NCBI RefSeq assembly: GCF_000471905.2
Contig: NW_006500104.1
Coordinates: 4,006,722-4,070,721, forward strand
DNA from: Amborella trichopoda
Taxonomy: Eukaryota; Streptophyta; Magnoliopsida; Amborellales; Amborellaceae
Length of the DNA: 64,000 nt
Reading direction: 5' to 3'
Notes under the pieces: generated by a model
Seen by the model: the letters and a program-made list of their open reading frames with translations, nothing else
The model's database searches: none
What the model was told of the DNA's origin: nothing
Made by a program: the position numbers and the translations under genes
Shown: positions 1-13,174 of the stretch, piece by piece
Position numbering within the stretch: the first letter of the stretch is position 1
How the letters are laid out: every line of letters begins with the position of its first letter

Positions 1-302
1 CCCTATTCCCCTGTGTGCCTTGTCTCCCACGACTAGAGAGAGAGAGAGATATTTGAGATGCCTTGAATATGTTTCCTGTCATTTTGAGATACCTTGAATA
101 TGTTTCCTGCCACTGTTTCTTGTTTTCCTTATGTTGTATTGACTGCTTGGCTGCAATTTTAATTGAGAAGTTGTTCGGTTCAATGAATTGATCACTAAAA
201 ATATCTCTTTTTCACCATTTGGGTGATACGAGAAGTTGGATCTGCATAGTAATTGGACCCAAGAAATAATAGTGTATCAAAACTGTTTTTAATCTTAACA
301 AG
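1..302 (+). other. SMC1: Intron of SMC1 (window edge)
   Basis: Non-coding sequence before the first SMC1 exon in the window. It holds a short (GA)n run near 36-49 and two imperfect copies of a ~35-bp segment (around 51-112). It ends in a weak pyrimidine tract and AG at 301-302. No coding match to the missing first half of the hinge was seen. Confidence 0.6.
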
Positions 303-3300
303 GGAACATTTCCGCCTGCATTGGAGAAGGCTGTTTTGTATGCTGTTGGGAATACCTTAGTTTGTGATGGCCTTGAGGAAGCTAAACATCTAAGCTGGAG
401 TGGGGAGAGGTACAAAGGTAAATTCGTACATTTTTGCAGTATTTTCTTCTCCATTTGCAGTTTATGGAATTCTGATCAGTGGGAACTTTTATGCTTTTAG
501 TGGTTACTCTTGATGGGACCCTCCTCACTAAGGCTGGTACAATGACTGGTGGGATTAGTGGAGGAATGGAAGCAAAATCACATAAATGGAATGATAAAAA
601 TATTGAAGGTTCGTATTTATCATTTCTCTGAAAAAAAAGGTTTATCAAAAGTAAAAAAGAAAATTAACTATTTAAGGTTCATAGTCTAGATTTTCGAATT
701 TGCATACCATCGTTATATGTTACTTTTTTCACAATACACGTGCTGATATCTTTTCTATTTTGAAGCCTTAAAAAAGAAAAAAGACGGCTATGAAGCAGAA
801 ATGGAGGAGCTGGGATCAATTAGAGATATGCAGATGAAGGAGTCAGATGCATCTATGAAAATTACTGGACTTGAAAAAAAGATCCAGTATTCTAAAATGG
901 AGAAGGTACTTATTAAATTGAAGCTTCGTGGAGATAGTGTAAAGCGATTCTGAGGACCTTTCTTCTTGGTGATGTGATTTTCATAGCCATACTATTTGCC
1001 ATTACGAGGGCGACGCAGCAACATTGTATTTGGAGAAGGATCCTGCACGCTTGAAACTGACACTAATAAACATGTTATTTTGTTTTCAGCTAATTAAACA
1101 TTGTCTTTTGTTTTCAGCTAATTAAACATTGTCTTTGGTGATTGTCTCCCTCTTCCTTTTGAGTCACTTTTGAGTATCTCATGGTTTACATTGAGGATTT
1201 TCTGTGTAGAAAAGCATTGAAGAAAAGATCTCAAAGTTGAAGAAAGATAGGAGCACTCTAAAAGGAGAGATTGATGCTCTGAAGCCTCAACTTGCAGAGG
1301 TGATTGTTTGGTTCGTACTGCCCTTCATGGCTAGCATCTATGTGCACCCTGTTGATTTTTCAAGGTCTGCTTTCCCAGGTAAAAAAACGCGTTTCACACC
1401 GAAACAAGGACATCTTACGGCTTGAAACCAGGATCAATGAGATCGTTGATCGTATCTATTGGGATTTCAGTAAGTCTGTTGGAGTGGCAAACATCCGTGA
1501 GTACGAGGAAAAACAACTCAAAGCTGCTGAAGAAATTTCAGAGAGAAGGCTAAGCTTGAGCAGCCAACTCTCCAAACTTAAGTACCAGTATGTATTCGTT
1601 GATTGCATTGTATTCACACTTTATGGAAATGCCTCCATTTTCCCACAACACAGCATACTTTAATAAAAACCATAGTTAGGGTCATTACTACCCATTGAAA
1701 TGATGGATGGTGATGGGGAGAGAGTGGGTCCCATCAGGAAATGGCACGAGGCAAGTGGCAGGTCCCAGTTCTCTGTCACTGTCACATTTCAATGGAGGTG
1801 GTGACCTCAATGTACTATAGTTTTTCATAGTCCATTGGATTATAGATACTATCTTTTATCCTAATTCTTGCAAGTCCAAAGAATCTCTACTTTTTTCTCT
1901 TCAGATTTGGAAATTATGTGTTTTCCCGACCTTCAATATCATATACTCTTAACAATTGTGCATATTAGTATTGAGCCTGTATGGGCATTTCAGATTGAGT
2001 GCAGTGAAACATTTATTCCTTGCCAGACTTGTAACATTGCAACTTAAAATATCCATGGTTGCAGTAAGTTGTAGCATGCAGCGGTCTAGTATTGGATATG
2101 ATGACACAGGAGAATTCAAGTACTAGAGGAAATCCATGTAAAGAACTTCACCAGTGTTTTATTCAGTAAAAGTTTTAGCAATTGGTCATGGGCTCTTGTC
2201 CAATAAATTGAGTCATGGAACTAACATGCTAACCTAGACAGCACAAACAGTTGCTGAGAATGATGAATTTGGTTGTTTGGAAATGTTAATTAAGAGGCAA
2301 GGTAACATGTTAAGCATTGGAGGGAGTCCCCACCGGTATGAAAGTAGTCATCTGAATCTTAGTGTTAATTAATGCCTTGTACATCTCATATAGGGTTATC
2401 TGGAATCATGAGAAGAACTGTTTTTCCTTTTTAGGTGATGGTATGCGCCGTATGCCTAATTCTTATTACTTCCAATAGGTAATTAAATCCCCATGCATCA
2501 ACTCTTGTGCATAAAGTCATCCTCTTTCTTGTAGAGGAGGCAATCCAACAAATATGTATGTATGTATGTGTGTTTGTCCATACATGTGTGTATGTATTTA
2601 TGTATGCATGTATGTGTGTGGAACTTGATTTTGGGAGCAAGCCCGCCTGTGCTACAGTATAGGCTGGACGGCTCAGTATAGTCCACGTTTACAGAGAGGG
2701 GAAGGGGCATTTTGTCATTTTTATTTTGAGTACAGTTGTTTTAATACTTTTTTCTTGTGCCCCTAGAGTTTGTGCACCTCTCCACAAATTTTCAGCTCAA
2801 GATGATATATAGAAAAAATGAAAAATGAAAGGTGCCCATACACTTTGGCTGTGTGGATATGCTCGCATTGAATCTGAGGCTTCCTGCCAGTACTATTTAA
2901 ACCAGCCAGCTGATGAAATTTTTTCCTATAAGTGCACACACACACATCCAAGATCCACCAAAGCACAAATTATGTTGACAGATTTTGTTCATACTGCAGG
3001 TTTCATTTCCATACTTTGTCTAAGCAATTATAAAACCGTTGTTCAAAATTATTTTCATTGGCTTAATCCTGAGATATGACTCATGGCCATCTGTTGGTAG
3101 GCTGGAGTACGAGCAAAGGCAGGACATGGATGCCCCGATTGAGAAGCTTCTATCTTCTATTGCTTCTTTGGAGGAAGAACTAAAAGCAGTTCGAAAGAAA
3201 GAAATTGAAGCCAAACGGATAGTTGATGAAGCTGAAAGTCAAATGGAAGAAATGAGGCAAGAAATTGATGGTATGATTGTTTATCTTTTCTGTTCAATTT

Positions 3301-6300
3301 GTTTAACTATTTGTCTCTCTATATCTTAAAATTGGATTTGAGTTCTTTTGTAATCGTAATAATGTTACCACTGGCATTTGCGTTTATTGCATGCAAAAGG
3401 AATTGCATGAGATTTAGGAGACAACGGAAGCCAAGCTGACATGTCGAAAAAAGAAAACAGAAAAATTCTGAGTAACAGGGAATGGCACTTTGGCATATAA
3501 TGATGTTGGAAAATGGCAAGATTTGCAGTGAATCTATTTTCTTTTGTTTTAATGTATGCTTCTGTCAAATTAATTGTTGTTATTGATAAGGTTATGCAAT
3601 AGCTTTAGTACCATGGAGCAGGAATGAGCAGGAGCAAAGATTGCAAAGTTCTCGGCCTTCTTGGTTTTGGACAACCAGTGGTGGTTGTGCAATTGAATTA
3701 CCATTCTAGTGGCTGTGCTTTGAACTTCTTGATAATGGTCATGAAGGATGAGGTAGATTAGGATGTGGAGCAGTTGAAACTTTATAAAGTTGTGACTGTT
3801 GTGACTTCTTTTAACCATTTAAAAAAAGAAAAGAAAAAGATGACATAATTCTGGGGGTGCTTAACTCGGGTTACATTTTTTCATACGACGCCTTCTGCCA
3901 AGGCTGAAGCCATATAACGTCTGTTTTTTCATTTGTAAGAAAGAAAACTGGCATAGCCTTTGAGGCTAGCCACTGCACTTTCCTTAAGAAATCCTGCTTT
4001 GTAAGGGCATAACATATCTTAAGCGATCACCGTATACAGCATGCTCCTGAAGGTTTTTCTTGCCATTGTTTTTTCGGGATGTGTTCATTTGGCATATTTA
4101 GTTTGCAACTTGCTGTTTTCATGTTTGTTTCTATTCCTTTGTATAGGTTGGAAGTCCAAGGCAGATGATTGTGAAAAGCTCGTACAAGAGCAAATCAAGA
4201 AATTAAACAGTGTCACTGGGACCATAGGGAAATTGAAACGTCAGATAAATGCAAAGGTCAGATTCAGCTTACTATGAACATCAACTTTGTGCCGATCTAA
4301 AAATTAGACATACGAGCTGAACTGAAGAAAAAGGGGATTGGTATTTTATGTCTTTGTTATCTGCCCTCATATTTTTCTAATAATATAGAAAATGAATGGG
4401 TTGATAGAAATTCTGCCCATCCACATGGGTGAAGATAGCAAAAATTTCATTGCTAATATCAATCCCTATAAAACCCAGCTTAATTTATGAAAGATTCATA
4501 TTTCTTTCTTCTGCTGATTTGGTTGCTAATATCTGTGAAATTGTGATTGCCAATATCAATCCCAAGAGTTACGTTTCAGATTGCCCTAATTTTAATTGTT
4601 GAAACCAACTTCTTGGCTGAAGTTGATTTGAAACTTTACAGTTTTGATCATATTAAGAAAACAACAGGAAAGAGTTATCTTCAAATAAATTTGTGCAGTA
4701 AGTACTAAATCCTAGTTTCTGGTGTTCATCCCCTGCTGAAATTCTAATGTGATTCAAAATTCTGACTTGGTTGGGTCTTTCGATAGTAGCAGAACTGATT
4801 TGCTCAAAATCAGTGAGAACAAAAAATAATAGTCTTCTTTTTTGTTACAGGAGACACATATTGAACAGTTAAGGTCACGCAGGCAAGAGATACTGGAGAA
4901 TTGCGAGATTGAGCAAATAAAGCTTCCAACCATAGCTGACCCAATGGATACTGATGCATCTCAACCCTCCCCAAGATTTGACTACAGCCAACTTAGCCAA
5001 GAATATCTTCATGTCTCAAAACCCTCTGATAGAGATAAGCTTGAGGTAGAGTTCAAGCAAAAGATGGATTTGTTGTCCTCTGAAATTGAAAGAACTGCAC
5101 CCAACTTGAAGGCACTGGATCAGTATGAGGCCCTGCTAGAGAAAGAGAGAGAGGCAAGTGAAGAACTTGAAGTGGCCCGGAAAGCAGAGAGAGAAACAAC
5201 CGATCACTATAACTCAGTAAAGCAAAAAAGGTATGCTTTTTAATCTTCGTGTCCACCTCCAATTGTTTCTGTTTTGTTAATCATTTGCTAGTGCCTGACA
5301 AGCAGTACAGTAATCCATGTGGCCCCAATAGTATGTTGTTTTATATGCCACGTTAGCATATTTTGTTGCTTAATGAATTCAGTTTTTATCCTCAAAATTC
5401 TGAGATGAACATGTACTGCCCCATTCCTGGGGCTCATTTTGTGAAATTTTAATTAATATTTTAGTGTTAAAGCACAAATATCAGGAAAAGTATAATCCTA
5501 TGGACACCCATTTCACTTTCCATGGATATGGGTGATGATAGAGGGTATGACTCCATTGGAAATCATTCCCATTCTTTTAGGCGCCACTTCTTCTCCATTA
5601 CAATCCATCAAATCATTGGACGGTGATAAATGAAGTAACGTATCTCCATGTTTCATTGGATTATGGCAGACAATCCCTATGGAATCTTTCTCAGTTTAAT
5701 TTCAATATGTATTTGTTCAGGTATGAGTTGTTCATGGAGGCATTCAAGCACATAGAGACCAACATAGACAGGATCTACAAGCAACTGACGAGATCTAGCA
5801 CCCACCCACACGGGGGTACTGCATATCTGAACCTAGATAACGAGGATGATCCTTACTTGCATGGTATCAAGTACACAGCAATGCCTCCTACCAAGCGTTT
5901 TAGAGAGATGGAGCAGTTATCTGGTGGTGAGAAGACTGTGGCTGCTCTTGCGTTGATTTTTGCAATCCACAGGTCTCTCTCTCTCTCTCTCTCTATAAAT
6001 ATATATAATATAAAGGAAAAGTTTATATAAGGTTGCAACCTTAAATGTAGAATTAAAGATGCACCTCAAAAATCTATCGGAAAAGGTTGTTTTTATATTG
6101 AAACACCCTCTAATTGATCATTTCGACATGAAGATGTATGAATATGGAAAAAAAAAAGATTGAGTCCTAGAAATAGTGTATCTTACAACACATTATCTAG
6201 ACCGTCCATTTTCAAGATTTTCATATGTTTATAGATCTATTTGATTTTAACCATTTTTGAAGTTTAAAATTTTATAATTAGCTATAAAAATAGATTTTGA

Positions 6301-7117
6301 GATAATCCTAAGAATGTTTTACACCAAAATTACATATTATGATAAAATTTGGAGGTGCGCTTTAATTGAATTGTTTAAGGTTGCAACCTTATAGAAACCA
6401 GACCCATGATATAATAATAAGTGATCAAGTGACCACCGGATTTGCATGAGTGAACCACCCAGTGCTACCAGACCATGCACCCTTGCCACTTGGGTGTCCA
6501 GGAACCTACTAAACAACTTTGCTCTCTCTCTCTTTCTCTCTCTCTCTCTCTAGCATGGATGCAACAAAACAGGGCCTTCCCATTCTAGCACTGTTCTTGC
6601 ATAAGCACTATCTTCTTGTAGTTAAACTTTGCAGTTCAGAAGGTATCTGGTGCTCTCTCTCTCTCTCTCTCGAATTTATATGACCTTTGTTTTTAATGTG
6701 AAAATGCTGTTTGCTTATGAGAATGTATTTGCTTTAAAACTCACTGTGTATATGGTTTGTTCAGTTATAGACCCTCTCCATTCTTTATACTGGATGAAGT
6801 GGATGCAGCCTTGGACAACTTAAATGTTGCCAAGGTTGCCGGGTTTATCAGAGCAAAATCACACAATGAGAAAAGAGATGGTGAAGAGTACGATGGACAG
6901 GGGTTCCAGAGTATAGTGATCTCTCTCAAGGACAGCTTTTATGACAAGGCTGATGGTTTAGTTGGAGTATACAGGGATAGTGAGAGGTAACTCTCTCTCA
7001 CTCTCTCTCTCTCTCGACAGCTATAATATTTCCACTATATGTGATTCTGCTTTATTGTTTCCTTTCAGCTGTTCGAGGACCCTGACTTTCGATTTGAGCA
7101 AATATGGCGAAGCATGA
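303..7117 (+). CDS. SMC1: SMC1 cohesin subunit, C-terminal half (5' part outside window)
   Basis: Cohesin ATPase that pairs with SMC3 to hold sister chromatids together. Exons read by homology and GT-AG sites: 303-417, 501-608, 766-905, 1210-1299, 1379-1587, 3101-3270, 4147-4256, 4851-5230, 5721-5972, 6765-6986, 7069-7117. They total 1,845 bp with phases that join cleanly (614 codons plus TGA), about half of a ~1,220-residue SMC1. The first two exons give the second half of the hinge, with the glycine-rich stretch TMTGGISGGMEAKS. Exons 3-8 are the returning coiled coil. Exon 9 carries the ABC signature LSGGEK (5917-5934). Exon 10 carries Walker B and D-loop (FFILDEVDAALDN) and the switch region VISLKDSFYDKA. 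The tail ends TFDLSKYGEA. No frameshift or stop is seen, so the gene looks functional. The residues just after the first acceptor (GTFPPALEK) differ from the usual QFDPALEK, so that acceptor is the least certain boundary. Confidence 0.95.
1081..1136. repeat. Perfect 28-bp tandem duplication in SMC1 intron
   Basis: The 28-bp unit beginning tgttttcagctaattaaac occurs twice without a mismatch (1081-1108, 1109-1136) in the intron between exons ending 905 and starting 1210. Each unit contains a splice-acceptor-like ttttcag that the inferred transcript skips. Confidence 0.9.
2553..2620. repeat. (TATG)n / (TG)n microsatellite in SMC1 intron
   Basis: Interrupted tatg and tgtg repeats lie in the 1,513-bp intron 1588-3100. 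The minus-strand frames through it are low-complexity and not genes. Confidence 0.85.
6013..6400. mobile_element. MITE of family B' inside an SMC1 intron
   Basis: A ~390-bp non-coding element with inverted ends ggttgcaacctta (6031-6043) and aaggttgcaaccttat (near 6378-6393). It matches other copies at 28531-29087, 53019-53412, 58975-59335 and the split copy around 37287/43320. Shared internal blocks include one resembling agatgcacctcaaaaatc and tttataattagctataaaa. It fills half of the 792-bp intron between the exon with LSGGEK and the exon with Walker B. It carries no gene and the flanking exons still join in frame. Confidence 0.75.
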
Positions 7118-8796
7118 AGGCTTTTAGGGTTCTCAGTATTTTGGCATTGCATGTGAATATTACACCATGTTGACTGTTCTTTCCATTGCTAGAAGAAACA
7201 GTTATTAAAAGCTAAGATCCCTCATTTTACCATTTTAATTTTTGCAAGTATTGGCCTGGCTTGGATTGGTTTATTTTGCTTGTACTTGGCCTTTTCTGTT
7301 TTTTTTGGTCACCACATGTGGTACAAAGGAAATGAGGTGGGATTAAATTAAATCTTTCAGCTCAGTATTCTATCATCAGAAAAGGTGTCTGATCTCACTC
7401 TCCTAATTAGGCTATCCTTGTTCACAGAATTGGAAACTAGCTGCTTGAAAACTTGGTTCGATAGAGGCTGTTTTCGGAACGATAAACACTTTTAAAAAAT
7501 GTTGAATGTACTTACACACGGACCTGAGCAAACTTACAAATGTAAATGTGGGAGTATGTACAAACTAGCTGGTGGGTAAGGGTGGCAATTGGCCTGGCTG
7601 GTGCCGGCCTTGGCCCCAAAGGTCTAGGGCAGCCCAGCATTGGCCTTAGCCCAGCCCTCAGGTGACCGAGTCCTACATTTTAAGGGCCGGGCTGAGCCGA
7701 GCTGAGCCACTCTGCCCATAGGTAGATTTGTTGTTTGGGCAACATGTGGGTGGTTACCCTCTATAGCAGGTGCCTACATGGATGCAACAGCTTGCATCTA
7801 AAGGGATAAAATAATCTTTGCCAGGTGAGTAACAAAGCGGAGGGTCAACGTTGTTTTTTTGGCTTCTTCATATTTATCACCGACTTTGTCGTTACTAATA
7901 TTTAATACTTCGCTGAAGCGGCCAAGCTCTTAAACTTGTACTAACTACAATAAAGAAACTTGGCCATCTGTTCAGATGGCCGGTCCTTTTGCCTTGGCCC
8001 ATCATACTTAACAATTCAGTTCGGACCAAACGATGGATCACAGGCCCCTGTCACTGAATCATATTTAAATATTTTCTTAATGTAATTTAAATAATGTTTT
8101 AGAATATTTTTGGGATCCTGCACTTTCTTAAAACTTTAAGAACATTGCGTCCATTTCTTCTTGTCTTTTCCACAACAAAAAATTAACAAAATCGTCGATT
8201 AGGAACTGGTGGGTAATTGGTTCAACCAGGTTAGAATTTTATTGTTATTATTTTTATTTTTATTTTATTTTCTGGTTTTTGTTTTTATAACATTTAGAGT
8301 AACTTCAGTAACGTTCTGTCTCCTCTTTATATCTCTATGCGATTTTTGAGTAAAATGGTATGTGGTTGGCAAAGACTTTGAGAGAGCTGAAAAGCGCATG
8401 CATAGGGCGATTCCAAGGTCTTTAAAATTGGAGTGGCCTGGTGGCTCCCAGTCTCAAGCCATGTATCATTGAATTCTTGAATCATTATTACAAGCCCTTC
8501 CCTTACCAAGATTTGTTATTGAATTTTTGAATCATTTTTGTGGTATTTTGACTGCATATAGCATATCAGGATTCACGTAGCCAATCTTCAATTAATTAGG
8601 AAAAGACAAAGATTATTATTATTACAAGCCCTTTCCAAGTTCTTGTAAAATTTTTACAACATTTAAAAATTACAAAGAAATTTTTAAATGTGTAAAACTA
8701 TTCAAAAGTGAATTATTCACACAGCTGTACATGCATCCACGGTCTTAGAAACAAGATTTTACCCATCATCACCATCACGTATATTCAAAAAAGGAA
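7118..8796. other. SMC1 3' flank and intergenic sequence
   Basis: No gene is supported here. The 3' untranslated region of SMC1 presumably occupies the first few hundred bases. At 7577-7735 lies a segment starting gggtggcaattggcc and rich in ggcc/gggctgagcc words, like the ends of the segments at 51890-52125 and 57825-58100; it looks like one arm of a degraded DNA transposon. The rest is AT-rich. Confidence 0.6.
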
Positions 8797-9157
8797 AAGG
8801 TTTATATATAGCTGAGGCTCTAAACAATCAAATTAGAGCATACTTAAAAATTTTCAATAGAAGAAGTTTGTTTTGATGCCCAAATATCATCAAATTGATC
8901 ATCTCGACATCAAAATACATAGACATGAGAAAAAAATAACTTTCAAGTTTGAAAATAGTGCATCTTGTAATGTATTTTTGGACAGCCAATTTTCAATATT
9001 TTCAAGTTCAAATTTTACAATTAAAGATGAAAATATATTTTAAAGCTATTACAAAGATTTTCAGTATTTAAACCACATTTCTTGATACTATTTGAAAGTG
9101 CACGCGCTCTACTTTGATTGTTCAGAGCCTTTGGCTCTTTACAAACTGCACCCGTAA
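8797..9157. mobile_element. MITE of family B
   Basis: A ~360-bp non-coding element whose ends form an imperfect inverted repeat: gctgaggctctaaacaatca near the left end and gattgttcagagcctttggc near the right. The same element recurs at 15100-15420 and 51022-51400. It carries a central block on lowered complexity with an internal aagatgaaaatatatttta motif. It is related to the B' copies, which end in ggttgcaacctta instead. Confidence 0.75.
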
Positions 9158-9566
9158 TAAAAAAAATACACAATTTCTCAATGTGGATATTATCCTTGAT
9201 AACCACTCACGGTAGCGATATCATTCCATTTGTTAGTCAACGCCTGCTTGAGACGTCCATGAATTGTGCAATTTTAGTTGAAGCTTCCCTCTCCACACAA
9301 ACACACAACAGAGCAATTCCATAAATTTCACTCAAAATATTCAAATTCTCACTGAAACAGAATGCCCACCCCACACATTTTATAAAATCAAATATAAGAA
9401 CCATCTCGTATTGAAAATAGTAAATGAAACATTTAGAACCCAGCAAAAATTATAAATTAAAGCTGCCCAGATGCCAAAAATACAACGATCCGATCATCCG
9501 ATGCTCAGAAAACTTACAATACCACTAATAAACTAGAATAAATTAAAAATAGAGGAAACCAAGTTT

Positions 9567-9592
9567 GAGAGAGAGAGAGAGAGAGAGAGAGG
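9567..9592. repeat. (GA)n microsatellite 3' of the mutase gene
   Basis: A run of gagaga about 160 bp beyond the stop codon of the minus-strand mutase gene. Confidence 0.85.
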
Positions 9593-9755
9593 AAATCTGT
9601 GAACAATGGAGAGAGATATACTAAGAGAATGAGAATTGGAGAATCTAGAAATGAAGGTGAAAGAAAACCAAGATTTCAAAGTGGAGCTCTTTGCAAGATG
9701 GTGAAATAGATGGGAAAAGGGAGAAAATGAAAAGGAAGCAATCTCCCTCCCTCTC

Positions 9756-10128
9756 CTATTTCACTTTTGCAGGTCCATTGGGGAGTGCAGAATCAGACTT
9801 GGAGCTTGGGTTGAGCTCATCCCAAGCTTCAATCCATGTAACCATGGCTTCCGAAAGCTTTTGAAAGTAAGGATCGACCTTCCCAAGCTTCTCCTTCACT
9901 TGTTTAGAAAGCTCAATGTAACACTTTTGCACAGTCGTGCATTCTTTTGGGAGCGTAGCAGATTGAAAGAAGGGGATGAGCTCTTCTTGCCAATATATTC
10001 CTTTGTATTCCTTCTTCAAGTTCACAAACGGGTTACTGGCCTTACTGTGCCATATATACGGCAACCCAGTCTTCAATCCCAATCCCAAGTGGTCACAGAT
10101 AACCTGCACAATGATCAAGGAATCAGTT

Positions 10129-10160
<32 letters not shown>

Positions 10161-13134
10161 CTCTGATATGTGTAATGGCTCAAACAATCAGGAGTTGATT
10201 GAAAGGTCTATTCACTCTATGAAACAGGCTAAAAGAAACAGACAGAATAAGGAAAAAGTAAACCTATACCTATGCCTTCGAAGAAAATCATAAAACCCAG
10301 GAAACTTCAGAAAGAAAATCAAGGCAAACAAAACACTGATCTTAAGTTCGAACAATGAGAAAAACCAATGTGAGATCACATGGAAAATGCATAATTTATT
10401 TAAAAAGCTGGTTTCAAAGGCGCCTACAAGAGACCAGGCTTCCTGAAAAGAGCTTTTCATACAGTTACAAAGTGACATCCACAAGCACATGGGGAAGAAA
10501 ATCTTTGAAAAGAGAGAGTGAGATAAGCATCTCACTTCGAGATCGATTGAGAGAGAGAGAGAGAGAGAGGCCACAGACCTTGGTGCACCAACCAGCCCAC
10601 ATGTCATCGTAACGGCCAATAGGTTGGCCATCTCCCATTAGGCCAAAGTACATGGCAGGGCCAATAAGTTCACGGTTGAATGCAAGATTCATTCCGCACA
10701 TAGGGAAAAGAGTGCCCTTCGGTATTGTTAGAACAGCATCCACGTACCTGGTACAGATAGAAAATAAGCTTCTCACTAACTCCAATAGGAACTTTAGAAC
10801 ATTATTAACCACGCAAGTTCGAAAAATAAACCAACAAAAAACTAAAGAAACAGAATTTCCATCTTTCTCTCTCTCTATATATATATAGAGAGAGAGAGAG
10901 TAATTCACCTAGTGTTTCTTTCACGGGGTTTGACCAGTTGGGTGGGAGCATCATAATCAGGGATGTTGAGCCAAAGACCATGAGAAACAGCGGTCGGGAC
11001 ACCCTCCCGGAGGCTGAAAGGATATCCACGAACAAAATCCGCACCATCGCGATATGGATCATAGAGTGTGTTGAAGAAAAAAGGGGTTGAAGGGCTCAAA
11101 AGGTTTTTAATGTGTTGTTCCAAAGCATTGATCTGTTCACCAGTTGGGTCCTTTGCAACCTAGGGCAAAAGAAAATCATTCTCTTTAGCTAGAGAAACCT
11201 AAGCAAATTTTCAAATATGAAGGAGAGATGCACGGAAGGGGTGATCTATTAGCTGTGGTTAACAGCCTTCATCAAACACTTCAAATTGAATAAAGTTCAT
11301 ACAGTAGCATATGAGAAATAAACTCCTATATAGTAGCATATGAGAAATAAACTCCTATATAAGCAAGATTATTTGGAAAATACAGAATTATAATGAGAAG
11401 AACACAGAAGCTAGATTTTACAAAGGATTAGATGCAGCTGAGTTTAGATCAAATAGAAGAACCAAATAACATGATAATTATGGAAAAACCGGACTAGCTA
11501 AATGACAAACAAACAGAGAGAAGGAAAAGCATAAGAAGATACTAGAACACTTCAATCAATCATTTCAACTTGGTAAACTAAAAGGTGAGATAGGAAGGGG
11601 CAAGGGAAGTTGATCTTACCAATGAAAAAAGAAGAAAAAATGATGTATTAAATATGCATCTGTGATTCTGTATGTCTGAGAGAGAGAGGCAGATCATTGT
11701 TCACAAATGAGGGACAACAAAATGAAACATCACAAATATCACTTCCATGAACTGACGTAAGCTCGTAGTAGGTTAAACAAGATATAAAGCAATATCTAAC
11801 CAAATAACGCATACAAAACATTCAGTTGCACAAAATGCATTCTTCACGTGATGGCTATCAGAGAATGTTCGTTTGAAAGAGAAAAGCATTGATCTTAGCC
11901 AACATGTGAAGAAGATAATCAATGACATGCTACAAACGACACCATGAAAATCACAAGATCGAGGTAATCACAGTTAGCCTAAACCACATGACTACTGCCA
12001 AAAGAAAAAGGTGCCCTTGATCAAGCAGTTAAGGAAACAATGTTGGCATGGGTTAACCAGAGAAAAATGGCCAACCGGAGCATAGTCAATTTCAAGCCCA
12101 AAATCTAAGTCTCCAGCAGAAAAATAAAAAGTTAAAAAACATAAAAATTTGATAGCCATATGAATCCATACAAGTAAAACATCATCAAATTGTAATTAAT
12201 ACAATAACCAAATATCTGACTTGAGGACTAACAGATCTGCCTTATTACAATCCACACTACTTAAAATGATGCCCAATTTCTATAATTCTATTTAATAGAA
12301 AAGACTAGAAAGCAATCCAACTCGAAACCAGATTCAGAGAGTTTAACTGAACTATGAATGTAATCTTAGCCAAAGATCAAAGTCAACAGCTCACAGATAT
12401 ACATATAACTAGAACAATTTCATCACAAGAAATGCAATGAAAACTTTAAAAATTTAAACATAAAGGGGCAAAATAATTTTTGTTTTTTTTTTCTTTGGAG
12501 TCAACTCCAACAATAACAACTAGAAATTTAATTAAGGACAGGAAAAAGAAAATAAAAACAAAAACATTAATAGCAAGTGCTGGTTTGTAAGCTGGATCAC
12601 CAAATACATGGAGATCAGAACCAGATATCAAGTCAAAAATGTTATAAAAGAAAGATCCATACACCCCTATAAGCAATCACATAAAAAACCACAAAACTCA
12701 ATTTTTTTCCTTGGATCAGTAAAATTAAGGAAGCAGTTTGATTTCAAAAATTTCAGAGAGAACATGAGCAAAACAACCAAATCACGGAAACCTATCACCA
12801 GAATTGAAAAAAAAAAAAAAAAAACCAATGAAAGAAACCAAACAAAAAACCACAACCCATCACAAAAAGCACAAAATTTATATTAAAATAATAATAAAAA
12901 TCAGCACCTAAAAAACTTGAACCACCATCAAAAGCACCTTGATAAGTAAGCCACAATTCACAGAAATTATCCTAGATACAGAGACAATAAATTCCACAAT
13001 GGGAGAACCTTGAAACCAAAATTCACTGCCCATAACGCCAGATATAGAGATTTGGAAATAAGAAAAACAATAAAAGACCAGAGAGAGAGAGATAACGCCA
13101 GATATAGAGATTTGGAAATAAGAAAAACAATAAA

Positions 13135-13174
<40 letters not shown>

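Noticed and set aside
10212-11062. Long minus-strand frames extending past the mutase exons
   Set aside because: They read through introns 2 and 3 across (ct)n tracts; splicing at the GT-AG sites gives the conserved protein instead.
12446-12886. Lys- and Phe-rich frames on both strands
   Set aside because: They lie in mutase intron 1 and come from poly-A/poly-T stretches.
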